Shown: positions 54,211 through 63,360, numbered from the stretch's first letter. The stretch is DNA of 64,000 nucleotides from CBDHCC01 sp965219235 (GCA_965219235.1 OZ244721.1:2666001-2730000); one strand, 5' to 3'. The notes: generated by a model not told the origin, from the sequence alone. A program made the numbers and translations.

Positions 54211-55179
54211 ATGGACGACAGTCAGGTTGACGTCACCGAGATGACGGGTGTGCTCGACGCGCGTGTGCGGCGGCGCGAGAATCGACGCGATTTCTTCAAG
54301 TCGGTGGGCGGCGTGGTCGCTCTGGGAGGTGGGTTGGCGTTGACCGGTGTGTCGAGCCGTGCCGTCGCGCAGGCCGCGCCGACCGACGCGGACGTGCTCA
54401 ACTTCGCGCTGAACCTCGAATATCTCGAAGCCCAGTTCTACTCCTATGCGGTGTTCGGGCAGGGATTGCCCGCGGGCAGTCTCACGGGAACCGGCCAGCG
54501 CGGCGGCGTGGTCGGGGGCAAGCAGGTCCCGTTCCAGGATCCGATCGTTCGCCAATACGCGATCGAAATCGCTCAGGACGAGATCAACCACGTCAACTTT
54601 CTGCGCTCCGCGCTCGGCCGTTCGGCCGTGGCGCAGCCGATGGTCGACATTTCGTCGAACCCGCAAGGCGCCTTCTCTTCCGCGGCACGGGCTGCGGGAC
54701 TGATCGGAGCCGGACAGTCCTTTGATCCATATATGAACGACGAGAACTTCCTGCTCGGCGCCTTCATCTTCGAGGATGTGGGCGTGACCGCCTACAAAGG
54801 CGCTTCGCCGCTGATCGCCAACAAGACCTTTCTCGAAGCGGCCGCCGGCCTTCTGGCGGTCGAGGCGTACCATGCGTCGATCGTGCGCACGACGCTCTAC
54901 GGAAAGGGAATGCAGACCCCCTCGCTCAAGCTGATCGAGGCGACGGAGGCGATCTCCGGAGCCCGGGACAGCGTCGACAACGTCTTGGACGACGATCAGG
55001 GCGTGGCGCCGATCGGCAACGCTTCGAACATCGTGCCGCTCGACGCGAACGGTCTCGCTTTCAGCCGGACGACGGGCGACGTGCTCAACGTCGTCTATTT
55101 GAACTCGGGCGCCGTGTCCCAGGGGGGATTTTTCCCCAACGGCGTGAACGGCACCATTCAGATGAGCAGCGCGAACTGA
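54211..55179 (+). CDS. Tat-exported ferritin-like domain protein (first copy)
   Basis: 322 residues. A twin-arginine signal RRDFFK at 25-30 precedes a hydrophobic region (VGGVVALGGGLALTGV) and a cleavage-like AVAQA. The ferritin-like domain (about 55-230) has LNLEYLEAQFYSYAV, AIEIAQDEINHVNFLRSAL (EXXH di-metal pattern) and GLLAVEAYHASIVRT with a second ExxxH-like set. A C-terminal loop region follows (VYLNSGAVSQGGFFPNGVNG). Similar to desiccation-related and periplasmic ferritin-like proteins of unclear function. A paralogue follows 26 bases after the stop. Confidence 0.9.
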   Translation: MDDSQVDVTEMTGVLDARVRRRENRRDFFKSVGGVVALGGGLALTGVSSRAVAQAAPTDADVLNFALNLEYLEAQFYSYAVFGQGLPAGSLTGTGQRGGVVGGKQVPFQDPIVRQYAIEIAQDEINHVNFLRSALGRSAVAQPMVDISSNPQGAFSSAARAAGLIGAGQSFDPYMNDENFLLGAFIFEDVGVTAYKGASPLIANKTFLEAAAGLLAVEAYHASIVRTTLYGKGMQTPSLKLIEATEAISGARDSVDNVLDDDQGVAPIGNASNIVPLDANGLAFSRTTGDVLNVVYLNSGAVSQGGFFPNGVNGTIQMSSAN

Positions 55180-55205
55180 TGGCGCGCGCAACAGGAGAGA
55201 CCCCG

Positions 55206-56255
55206 ATGGATCAGGACACCATGATCGGCATCCTTGCCGAGTGCGACGTGCGCCGCGCCGAACGCCGCGCCTTTTTGAAGCAGGCGGGCCAGGCCAGCGC
55301 CGCGATCGCCGGCGTGACCATGCTGGCGGCGTGCGGCAACAACAACGACGGCCCGGATCCGGTGACGATGACGCCGCCTCCACCGCCTGGGGCCACACCG
55401 CCGCCGCCGCCTCCGGGTGGCACGCCGCCTCCGCCGCCTCCGCCGGGTTCCACAGCGACGGATGTGGATATCCTGAACTTCGCGCTCAATCTCGAATATC
55501 TCGAGGCGCAGTTCTATTCCTACGCGGTCAACGGCGCTCCTCTGCCCGACTCTCTGCTGAGCGGCACGGGCACGCGCGGCCAGGTCACCGGCGGCAAGCA
55601 GGTTCCGTTCCAGGACCCGATCGTGGCGCAATACGCCCGCGAAATCGCGGCCGACGAGCGCAATCACGTCGCGTTCCTGCGCACGGCGCTCGGCAGCGCG
55701 GCGGTGGCCCAGCCGGCGCTGAACATCTCGTCGGACGCCAACGGCTCCTTCTCGGCCGCGGCGCGCGCGGCGGGGCTGATCGGAGCGGGCCAGTCCTTCG
55801 ATCCCTACGCCAACGACAACAACTTCCTGCTCGGAGCGTTCATCTTCGAGGATGTCGGCGTGACCGCCTACAAGGGCGCCTCGCCGTTGATCATGCGCAA
55901 GGACTATCTGGAATCGGCCGCCGGCATCCTGGCGGCGGAAGCCTATCACGCTGGCCTGATCCGCACGATCCTGTACCGCAAGGGCATGCAGACGCCGTCC
56001 TTGAAGCTGATCGAGGCGACGGAGGGCATCTCCAACGCCCGCGACGCCGTCGACGGTTCGACCGACGACGATCAGGGCGTGGCACCGAGGAATGGCGCGG
56101 CCAACCTGGTGCCGACCGACGCCAACTCGCTCGCGTACAGCCGCACGGCGGCCAACGTGCTGAACGTCGTCTACCTCAACAGCGCCTCGGTGAAGCAGGG
56201 CGGGTTCTTCCCGGCCGGCACCAACGGCACGATCAACACGAGCGGCGCCAACTGA
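55206..56255 (+). CDS. Tat-exported ferritin-like lipoprotein with proline linker (second copy)
   Basis: 349 residues. Twin-arginine RRAFLK at 20-25 and a lipobox-like LAAC at 40-43 suggest Tat export and lipid attachment. A low-complexity linker of proline runs with GATP/GGTP breaks (about 52-80) separates this from the ferritin-like domain, which mirrors the first copy nearly line by line (LNLEYLEAQFYSYAVNG, AREIAADERNHVAFLRTAL, GILAAEAYHAGLIRT). ATG 55206 has CAGGAGA before it; an upstream ATG at 55179 is less likely. A strong terminator ends the operon. Confidence 0.9.
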   Translation: MDQDTMIGILAECDVRRAERRAFLKQAGQASAAIAGVTMLAACGNNNDGPDPVTMTPPPPPGATPPPPPPGGTPPPPPPPGSTATDVDILNFALNLEYLEAQFYSYAVNGAPLPDSLLSGTGTRGQVTGGKQVPFQDPIVAQYAREIAADERNHVAFLRTALGSAAVAQPALNISSDANGSFSAAARAAGLIGAGQSFDPYANDNNFLLGAFIFEDVGVTAYKGASPLIMRKDYLESAAGILAAEAYHAGLIRTILYRKGMQTPSLKLIEATEGISNARDAVDGSTDDDQGVAPRNGAANLVPTDANSLAYSRTAANVLNVVYLNSASVKQGGFFPAGTNGTINTSGAN

Positions 56256-56275
56256 CGCCCTTCTGAGGAGTGGAG

Positions 56276-56309
56276 GGCTCCGGTGCCGTCATGGCACCGG
56301 AGCCTTTTT
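56276..56309 (+). terminator. Rho-independent terminator after ferritin-like operon
   Basis: A 12-bp perfect stem GGCTCCGGTGCC / GGCACCGGAGCC, loop GTCAT, and five Ts. Confidence 0.95.
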
Positions 56310-56466
56310 CTTGCGCGGCCCGCTTTCCTCCCATCATCGGGCCACCCTGAACCAGCAAGGGTGTCCGCCCCCAGCAGAAGCGACGCGGGCGTCCTGCGGT
56401 CCGGTGGCCACTCGTCCGTCAGCTCGCGAGTGCCGTCTTCGCGAGACTCTCCGGCCTCTTTCCCGC

Positions 56467-57027
56467 TCAGCGTCTCCCGAGGGTGAGCGGGATGGTCGCC
56501 CCGTCCGGCGGCACCGCGACACGGGCGCTCTCCCAGTCCGGTCGGCGGCGCCTTTCCGCGCCGCTCGCCGCCCAGCCGCCCGCTCCCGCCGGCTTGAGCG
56601 ACACCGTCGCGGGCGATCCCTCCGTCGCGGGTCCGCGATCCCCTCCGGCGATCCGCGTCCGGCCGTCGACGGTCGCCGCCAGGGCGGGTTGCACCGCCAC
56701 CAGCGCGTATCGACCCGGCACCACGCCGTCGAAGCGCAGCGCGACCGACGCCGCGTCCGCCTCCGCGCGCGCGCGGTAGATGGCGTCTTCGGTGCCCCAC
56801 TGCGCCTCCGTCTGCAACGCCGCCTCCACCGGCTCTCCGCCAGGCTCGACCCCGCTCACGCTCGCGATCACCACGGCGGTGGACGCCCGCGCGGGTTGGG
56901 ACGGCCCGGGCTTGGCGGGCGGAGGCGGGGAAGCATTGGTCTCGCGTCCGCGGCAGCCGGGCAGGGTCAGGAGCAGCGCGGCGAGCAGTGCGGCGAGGGG
57001 TCTGGCGGAACGGCGTGCAATCATCAT
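56467..57027 (-). CDS. Hypothetical lipoprotein
   Basis: 186 residues with a lipoprotein signal (PLAALLAALLLTLPGCRG, lipobox LPGC). The rest is beta-rich with VALRFDGVVPGRYALVAVQP, which resembles the lppGRY turn of DUF2141-like domains. No catalytic pattern is seen. The C-terminus is rich in Arg and Gly. ATG 57027 or ATG 57024 may be used. It diverges from egtB across 146 bases and could share its promoter region. Function unknown. Confidence 0.65.
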   Translation of the reverse strand: MMIARRSARPLAALLAALLLTLPGCRGRETNASPPPPAKPGPSQPARASTAVVIASVSGVEPGGEPVEAALQTEAQWGTEDAIYRARAEADAASVALRFDGVVPGRYALVAVQPALAATVDGRTRIAGGDRGPATEGSPATVSLKPAGAGGWAASGAERRRRPDWESARVAVPPDGATIPLTLGRR

Positions 57028-57173
57028 GTCCGCACCGTCGGCCAAGCGGTCTTCGGGCGCAAGTCGAGCGTGAACATCTCTCCTGCCAGCCTCTGGACGT
57101 CGGCGACGGAGCGGCCCAAGCGCCCTGGCAACCTTCCCTCCCCTCCGCCCGTTCTGCCGCCCGAGGAGACCGC

Positions 57174-58448
57174 ATGGCCAGCCTGCCCGCCCCCGCCGCC
57201 CCGGACCACGATCTTCGCAGGCGCTTCGCCGCCGTGCGGGCACTCACCGAGACGCTCGCCGCCCCGCTCGGCGACGCCGACGCGACGGTGCAGTCGATGC
57301 CGGACGCCTCGCCCGCCAAATGGCACCTGGCGCACACCTCCTGGTTCTTCGAGACCTTCGTGCTGCGCGACCACCTGGCCGGCTACCAGTTGCGCGACGC
57401 GCGCTTCCCGTTCCTGTTCAACAGCTACTACGAGGCGGAGGGCGAGCGGCACGCGCGCGCCGCGCGCGGCATGATCACCCGGCCGTCGCTGGAGGAGGTG
57501 CTGGCCTATCGCGCCCATGTCACCGATGAGGTGGCCGGAAACTGGGACGCCATCGGGGACGAGGGGCGGGTGCTGGTGGCGCTCGGCTGCCATCACGAGG
57601 AGCAGCATCAGGAACTCTTGTGCACGGACATCCTGCACCTGTTCTCGCGCAATCCGTTGTATCCAGCCCTCGTGCCCCCGCGCCCCCGCGCGGCCGGCGA
57701 AGCCCGGCCGCGCGGCTGGGTCGAGGGGCGCAGCGGCACGGTGGAGATCGGCCATGACGGCGACGGCTTCGCCTTCGACTGCGAGGGGCCGCGCCACACC
57801 GTCTGGCTGCAGCCGCACGCGCTGGCCGACCGGCTGGTGACGAACGGCGAGTGGCGGGCGTTCCAGGAGGATGGCGGCTATCGACGACCGGAGCTGTGGC
57901 TGTCGGACGGCTGGGCCTGGGTCGGGGAGCACGGCATCGACGCTCCGCTCTATTGGGAGCGGGTGGACGGTGACTGGCACGGCTTCGGGTGGGACGGGCT
58001 CCGGCCACTCGACCCGCATGCGCCCGTGCTGCACGTCGGCCATTACGAGGCCGATGCCTACGCCCGCTGGGCCGGTGCCCGCCTGCCGACGGAGGCGGAG
58101 TGGGAGACCGCCGCGGCCGCGCTCGACCCGGCCGCCGGACAACAGCTCGACGGTCCGTCGGACGGACGGCCCCGCGCCGCCGCCGGCGATGCCGGTTCCG
58201 GGAGCCTGACCCAGATGTTCGGCCCCGCCTGGCAGTGGACGGGCTCGGCCTACTTGCCTCACCCCGGCTTCCGCCCCGAACCCGGCGCGGTCGGCGAGTA
58301 CAACGGCAAGTTCATGTCGGGTCAGATGGTGCTGAAGGGCGCCAGCCTGTTCACCCCGCGCGGCCATTCGCGCGCCTCCTACCGCAACTTCTTCCCGCCC
58401 TCCGCGCGCTGGCAGGCGACCGGCGTTCGTCTGGCGCGGGATCTCTAG
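57174..58448 (+). CDS. egtB: Ergothioneine biosynthesis sulfoxide synthase EgtB
   Basis: A non-heme iron enzyme that joins a sulfur donor (gamma-Glu-Cys or Cys) to N-trimethylhistidine using O2. 424 residues. The DinB-like domain carries the iron histidines: His51 in KWHLAHTSWFFE and His141/His145 in CHHEEQHQELL. The C-terminal FGE-sulfatase fold shows WLSDGWAWVGEHG, GARLPTEAEWETAAA and FTPRGHSRASYRNFFP. A GAGGAGA ribosome site precedes ATG 57174. Followed 3 bases later by egtD. egtA, egtC and egtE are not in the window. Confidence 0.95.
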   Translation: MASLPAPAAPDHDLRRRFAAVRALTETLAAPLGDADATVQSMPDASPAKWHLAHTSWFFETFVLRDHLAGYQLRDARFPFLFNSYYEAEGERHARAARGMITRPSLEEVLAYRAHVTDEVAGNWDAIGDEGRVLVALGCHHEEQHQELLCTDILHLFSRNPLYPALVPPRPRAAGEARPRGWVEGRSGTVEIGHDGDGFAFDCEGPRHTVWLQPHALADRLVTNGEWRAFQEDGGYRRPELWLSDGWAWVGEHGIDAPLYWERVDGDWHGFGWDGLRPLDPHAPVLHVGHYEADAYARWAGARLPTEAEWETAAAALDPAAGQQLDGPSDGRPRAAAGDAGSGSLTQMFGPAWQWTGSAYLPHPGFRPEPGAVGEYNGKFMSGQMVLKGASLFTPRGHSRASYRNFFPPSARWQATGVRLARDL

Positions 58449-58451
58449 CGG

Positions 58452-59426
58452 ATGGCCGACATAGAGGCCGAGGCCCGCACCCACACCGCCGACCCGCATT
58501 TCCGCGCCGACGTGCTGGCCGGGCTGTCGCAGCCCCAGCCGGCGGTGCCCGCGCGCTGGCTTTACGACTATGCCGGCTCGGCGCTGTTCGAGGAGATCAC
58601 GCGGCTTCCCGAATACTACCCCACCCGCACGGAGGCGGCACTTCTGGACGCGGTGTGCCCGAAGTTGCGCGAGCGCGCGCCGGCCCGCAGCGCGGTGGTG
58701 GAGTTCGGCTCCGGCTCCTCGGCCAAGACACCGCGCCTCCTTCGCTGCATCGAGCCCGCCTTCTATGTGCCGATCGACATCTCCGGCGCGTTCCTGCGCG
58801 AGGCGGCGGCGGAACTCTCGGAGAGCTTTCCCGGCCTGGCCGTCCACCCGGTGGAGGCCGACTTCACCCGCCAGGTGCCGCTGCCCGCCGCCATCGCGGG
58901 CCAGCCGATCGTGGGCTTCTTCCCCGGCTCCACCATCGGCAACATGGTGCCGGAGACCGCGGTCAACCTGCTGCGCTCCATGCGCGCCACGCTGGGCACG
59001 GACGCGCACCTGCTGATCGGCATGGACCGGGTGAAGGACGTGGCCGTGCTGCTGCCCGCCTATGACGACGCGGCGGGCGTGACGGCGCGGTTCAACATGA
59101 ACCTCCTCACCCGCATCAACCGGGAGCTGGATGGCACCATCCCGGTGGAGGCCTTCCATCACGAAGCGCGCTGGGACGACTCGCATGCGCGCGTCGAGAT
59201 GCACCTGATCGCCGGCCGCGATGTGGCGTTCGAGGTGGCGGGCCGGCCCTTCGCGCTGGCGGAGGGGGGAACGATCCACACCGAGAACAGTCACAAATAC
59301 ACGTTGCGCTCGGCTCGGCTGCTGCTGCTGGCGGGGGGGTGGACGCCGCTGGCGGACTGGTCGGACGAGGCGGACCAGTACACCCTGTTCCTGGCCGGCG
59401 CGGAGGCGGAACGGGCGGCGCCGTAG
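58452..59426 (+). CDS. egtD: L-histidine N-alpha-methyltransferase EgtD
   Basis: Trimethylates histidine to hercynine with SAM, the first step of ergothioneine synthesis. 324 residues. Start block LYDYAGSALFEEITRLPEYY; SAM motif VVEFGSGSSAKTPRLL; YVPIDISGAFL; VGFFPGSTIGNMVP; late block TENSHKYTLRSARLLLLAGG. It forms a two-gene operon with egtB. Confidence 0.97.
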   Translation: MADIEAEARTHTADPHFRADVLAGLSQPQPAVPARWLYDYAGSALFEEITRLPEYYPTRTEAALLDAVCPKLRERAPARSAVVEFGSGSSAKTPRLLRCIEPAFYVPIDISGAFLREAAAELSESFPGLAVHPVEADFTRQVPLPAAIAGQPIVGFFPGSTIGNMVPETAVNLLRSMRATLGTDAHLLIGMDRVKDVAVLLPAYDDAAGVTARFNMNLLTRINRELDGTIPVEAFHHEARWDDSHARVEMHLIAGRDVAFEVAGRPFALAEGGTIHTENSHKYTLRSARLLLLAGGWTPLADWSDEADQYTLFLAGAEAERAAP

Positions 59427-59527
59427 GGGATTGGCTGGGCCTCAGCGCTTGATGCCCGTCGTCTCCACAGCTGAGCTGAATGGCTGCTAGCGACCCACCT
59501 GCGGACGTCGAACTCTCCAACCCCGAT

Positions 59528-59652
59528 CCGCTCGTCCTGAGCCTGTCGAAGCCTGTCCTGAGCTTGTTGAAGGGGACGTTGGGCAAGGCACGTCCGGCGG
59601 TCGCCGCGGCTGAGCCCTTTGTGCGTCCTTCGACAGGCTCAGGACGAGCGGG
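59528..59652. repeat. Inverted repeats (CTCGTCCTGAGCCTGTCGAA type) in gap before ppc
   Basis: CTCGTCCTGAGCCTGTCGAA at 59531-59550, a degenerate second copy right after it, and the inverted arm TTCGACAGGCTCAGGACGAG at 59629-59648. The 59427-59810 gap holds this element and no supported gene. Confidence 0.75.
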
Positions 59653-59810
59653 AGGGGCTGACGGCATCACCAAACCCGACCGTCCCTTTCCCACTCAGAA
59701 GCAGTCGATTCGACTAAGCGGCCAATCGGGGTGACTCTGCTTCGGGCGCGCCGCGCGATCGGAGAATGCCTCCTCTTGCCCCGCCCACACCCACGCTCCA
59801 CACCCGCACC

Positions 59811-62450
59811 ATGACCACCTCCCACCTGACCCAGAACCCCGACATCCAGTTCCTCGGCCGCGTGCTGGGCGACGTCATCCGCGAGCAGGGGGGTGAGCGA
59901 TTGTACGCGCTGACCGAGCGCATCCGGTCGGCCTCCGTCGCCCGGGCACGCTCCGGCGACGGGGTGGGAGATGCCGAGGATCCAGGAGGTCTCTCCGATC
60001 TGACGCTGGGCGAGACGCTCGACTTCGTGCGCGGCTTCATGCTGTTCTCGCTGCTCGCCAACATCGCGGAGGACCGCGAGGGCGTGGCGCGGGAGGAGGG
60101 CGCGGACCTCGCCTCCGCCATCGCCCGCCTGGACGCGGAGGGCGTCGGCAGTCAGGCGGTGCGCGAGCTGATCGGCCGGGCCAACATGGTGCCCGTCTTC
60201 ACCGCCCATCCGACGGAGGTGCGCCGCCGCTCGATCCTCGACCATCGCCAGCGCATCGCCGAGCTGATGGCGCTGCGCGACACCGGAGCCCAGGTCACGC
60301 CGCAGGGCGACCGGGTGGAGGCGGCGATCAAGCGGCAGGTGATCCTGCTGTGGCAGACCCGCCCGCTGCGGCGCGAGAAGCTGGTGGTCGGCGACGAGGT
60401 GGACAACGCGCTGGCCGTCGTCCGCGACGTGCTCATGCCGCTGCTGCCCGGCCTCTATGCCCGCTGGGAGACGGCGCTGGGCGAGCGGCCGCCGGCGTTC
60501 CTGCGCATCGGCAGCTGGATCGGCGGCGATCGCGACGGCAACCCGTTCGTCACCGCCGACACGCTCACCATGGCGCTGTCGCGCGGGGCGGAGGCGGCGC
60601 TGGGCCGCACGCTCGACGGGCTGCACGAGCTGGGCCGCGAGCTGTCGATCTCGGCCGGGCTGGCCGACGTGCCCGACGCCGTGCTGGCGCTGGCCGACGC
60701 GAGCGGCGACGACGCGCCCGCGCGCGCCGACGAGCCCTATCGTCGGGCGGTGAGCGGCCTCTACGCGCGCACGGCGGCCACCTACGAGGCGCTGGTCGGC
60801 CGTGCGCCGCCCCGGCCCTCGCGCCTGTCCGCCGAGCCCTACGGCGCGCCCGAGGAGCTGCGCGCCGACCTCGCCGTCCTCGCCCGCGCCTTGGCGAAGG
60901 GGAGCGAGGCGATGGCGGGCGGCGGGGGGTTGGGCCGGCTGATCCGCCATCTGGAGGTGTTCGGCTTTCACGGCCCCACGCTCGACCTCAGGCAGAACTC
61001 CGCCGTCCACGAGCGCACGGTGGCCGAGCTGTTCGCGCGCGCGGGGGTGGAGGCGGACTATCTGGCTCTGGACGAGGAGGCGCGGGTCGCGCTGCTGCGG
61101 GGCGAACTGAGCCAGAACCGGCCGCTCGGCGCGCCGTGGGTGGACTACGGGGAGGAGACGGCCGGCGAGCTCGCCATCTTCCGCGCCGCGGCCGACGCCC
61201 ACCGCCGCTTCGGTCCGGGGTGCATCACCACCGCCATCATCTCGATGACCGAGACGGTGAGCGACCTGCTCGAACTCAACCTCCTCCTGCGGGAGGTCGG
61301 GCTGTTCGGCGCGATCCAGGCCGTGCCCCTGTTCGAGACGGTGGACGATCTGGTCGCGGCTCCGGACATCATGGCACGCTACCTCGCCCTGCCGGAGATC
61401 GCCGCGACCGCCGACCTGCGGCCGGAGCAGGAGATCATGATCGGCTATTCCGACAGCAACAAGGATGGCGGCTATTTCACCTCGATTTGGTCCTTGAACC
61501 GGGCGAGCCGGTCGCTGGTGCCGGTGCTGGCCGACGCGGGCCGCGCGATGCAGCTGTTCCACGGGCGGGGCGGAGCGGTGGGGCGCGGCGGCGGCTCCGC
61601 CTTCTCCGCCATCCGCGCCCAGGCGCCGGGCACGGTCGCGGCCCGCATCCGCATCACGGAACAGGGCGAGGTGATCGCCGCCAAATACGGCAGCGGCCCC
61701 CAAGCCGACGCCAGCCTGGAGGCGATCGTGTCCGCCACCGTCCTCGCCTCGCTGGAGCCGGGGCGCGGCGCGGACCGGGAGCGGTTCGCGGCGGCGGCCG
61801 ACACGCTGTCGGACACGGCGCTCAAGGCCTACCGCGCGCTCGTCTACGACACGCCGGGCTTCAAGGACTTCTTCCGCGCCGCCACTCCGATCGCGGAGAT
61901 CGCCGGGCTGAAGATCGGATCGCGCCCCGCCAGCCGGAAAAAGAGCGACGCCATCGCCGACCTGCGCGCGATCCCCTGGGTGTTCTCCTGGAGCCAGGCG
62001 CGGATCATGCTGCCCGGCTGGTACGGTGTGGGCGAGGCGCTGGACGCCTTCGCGGACAAGGGGCTGCTCAAGGCAATGGCCGCGGACTGGCCGTTCTTCG
62101 CCACGGCGCTCTCGAACATGGAGCAGGTGCTGGCCAAGTCCGACCTCGCCATCGCCGCGCGCTATGCCGCGCTGGCACCCGACGCCGACGGCATCTGGAG
62201 CCGCATCCAGGACGGCTGGCACCGCGCCCGCGACGGCCTGCTGCAGGTCACCGGCCAGAGCCGCCTGCTGGAGCGCGAGCCGGCGCTCGACCGCTCCATC
62301 CGCCTGCGCCTGCCCTATCTGGAGCCGCTCAACCTGTTGCAGGTCGAACTCCTGAAGCGCCACCGCGCGGGCGAGGTGGACAGCCAGGTGCGCGAGGGCA
62401 TCGAGCTGACGATCAACGCCATCGCCACGGGGCTGAGGAACAGCGGATGA
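59811..62450 (+). CDS. ppc: Phosphoenolpyruvate carboxylase
   Basis: Carboxylates PEP to oxaloacetate, replenishing the TCA cycle. About 879 residues. Catalytic His block VFTAHPTEVRRRS, ICLxxG-like FLRIGSWIGGDRDGNP, MIGYSDSNKDGGY, and the active-site loop FHGRGGAVGRGGG, ending ...ATGLRNSG. The start at 59811 (MTTSHLTQNPDIQFLG) opens conserved sequence; ATG 59766 would add 15 Pro/Thr-rich residues. With glcB it supports C4 acid supply. Confidence 0.97.
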   Translation: MTTSHLTQNPDIQFLGRVLGDVIREQGGERLYALTERIRSASVARARSGDGVGDAEDPGGLSDLTLGETLDFVRGFMLFSLLANIAEDREGVAREEGADLASAIARLDAEGVGSQAVRELIGRANMVPVFTAHPTEVRRRSILDHRQRIAELMALRDTGAQVTPQGDRVEAAIKRQVILLWQTRPLRREKLVVGDEVDNALAVVRDVLMPLLPGLYARWETALGERPPAFLRIGSWIGGDRDGNPFVTADTLTMALSRGAEAALGRTLDGLHELGRELSISAGLADVPDAVLALADASGDDAPARADEPYRRAVSGLYARTAATYEALVGRAPPRPSRLSAEPYGAPEELRADLAVLARALAKGSEAMAGGGGLGRLIRHLEVFGFHGPTLDLRQNSAVHERTVAELFARAGVEADYLALDEEARVALLRGELSQNRPLGAPWVDYGEETAGELAIFRAAADAHRRFGPGCITTAIISMTETVSDLLELNLLLREVGLFGAIQAVPLFETVDDLVAAPDIMARYLALPEIAATADLRPEQEIMIGYSDSNKDGGYFTSIWSLNRASRSLVPVLADAGRAMQLFHGRGGAVGRGGGSAFSAIRAQAPGTVAARIRITEQGEVIAAKYGSGPQADASLEAIVSATVLASLEPGRGADRERFAAAADTLSDTALKAYRALVYDTPGFKDFFRAATPIAEIAGLKIGSRPASRKKSDAIADLRAIPWVFSWSQARIMLPGWYGVGEALDAFADKGLLKAMAADWPFFATALSNMEQVLAKSDLAIAARYAALAPDADGIWSRIQDGWHRARDGLLQVTGQSRLLEREPALDRSIRLRLPYLEPLNLLQVELLKRHRAGEVDSQVREGIELTINAIATGLRNSG

Positions 62451-62494
62451 GGGGAGGGGCAAACGGGCTCAGGGCCGGCCACCGTCCGTCCCTC

Positions 62495-62551
62495 CGTCGC
62501 CACGACCTTGAGCCGGGTCGACGGGAGGCTTCGACGGGTTCAGCCTGAGCG
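62495..62551. repeat. Decayed repeats in ppc/GIN gap
   Basis: CACGACCTTGAGCCGGGTCG near 62501 resembles the 26026 family; GCTTCGACGGGTTCAGCCTG at 62529-62548 resembles the 37160 family. The two lie side by side. Confidence 0.55.
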
Positions 62552-62598
62552 GGTGTGAGCGGGCTGCTCCGGCTGGCGGACCACGCCGCCCCGCGACC

Positions 62599-63360
62599 TT
62601 AGCCGCCGCAGCGCACCTGGCCGCTGCCGGCCACCGCCGTGCGGCACCTGGCACCCTCGCCCAGGTCGACGTCGCCCGAGCCGATCACGCTGACCTCGGC
62701 CGGGCCGTTCACCGTCGCGGCGACGTCGCCGGAGCCCTGCACGGTGACCGACGCCTCCGCCGCGACCAGGCCGCTGGCGTTCACGTCGCCCGAGCCGGCG
62801 GTGGTCACCTCCAGCCGCTGGGTCGCGCCCGCGAGCCTGAGATGGCCGGAGCCGCCGACATTGAGCGTGAGCACTCCGACCTCTGCCCGGCCGAGCGACA
62901 GGTCGCCGGATCCCGCCAGCGTGCCGGTGAACGCCCGGCCGGCGATCCGGTCCACCGCGATCGCGCCCGATCCGCGCAGCGCGGCGGCGGTGAGCGTCGG
63001 CAGCGTGACGAACACGGTCGCCGGCCGGATCGGGCCGTCGAACTCGCGCTGCCGCGCGATGGTCAAGGCCGGGCCGCTGCGCGCGACCACCAGGCTGTCC
63101 AGCACGTCGGCCGGCCCCTCGGCGCGCACGGAAAAGGCGGGGCCGACGCGCACCTCCACCCGGTCCGGACCGGAGGACTCGACCGCGGTGAAGCCGGCCA
63201 GGTCGTAGGTGCGCGCACCGGCCGGTCGGGCGGCGGTCGCCTCGGGTTGGGGGGTGACGGGTGTCGCCGGCCGCCCCTCGACCGCTTCGCCATCGCCGCA
63301 CGCGGCCAAGAGGAGGGTAAGGGGGAGGAGGGTAAGGGGCAGGAGCGCGCGGGACAGCAT
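62599..63360 (-). CDS. GIN-domain (DUF2807) lipoprotein
   Basis: 253 residues. Lipoprotein signal with lipobox LAAC (LLPLTLLPLTLLLAACG). The body is a right-handed beta-helix-like array of short GSG-centred strands: RGSGAIAVDRIAG, LAGSGDLSLG, NVGGSGHLRL, TTAGSGDVNASG, VQGSGDVAATV, VIGSGDVDLG, VAGSGQVRCGG. Typical of head-GIN proteins of unknown function on the envelope. A perfect 15-bp tandem duplication (63310-63339) encodes the repeated LPLTL in the signal peptide. Confidence 0.9.
   Translation of the reverse strand: MLSRALLPLTLLPLTLLLAACGDGEAVEGRPATPVTPQPEATAARPAGARTYDLAGFTAVESSGPDRVEVRVGPAFSVRAEGPADVLDSLVVARSGPALTIARQREFDGPIRPATVFVTLPTLTAAALRGSGAIAVDRIAGRAFTGTLAGSGDLSLGRAEVGVLTLNVGGSGHLRLAGATQRLEVTTAGSGDVNASGLVAAEASVTVQGSGDVAATVNGPAEVSVIGSGDVDLGEGARCRTAVAGSGQVRCGG

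Noticed and set aside
59667..62462. Very long open frame antisense to ppc (931 codons)
   Set aside because: Its protein is Arg/Gly/His-rich with no domain, and it mirrors the third-position GC bias of ppc. The sense frame is an unmistakable PEP carboxylase.
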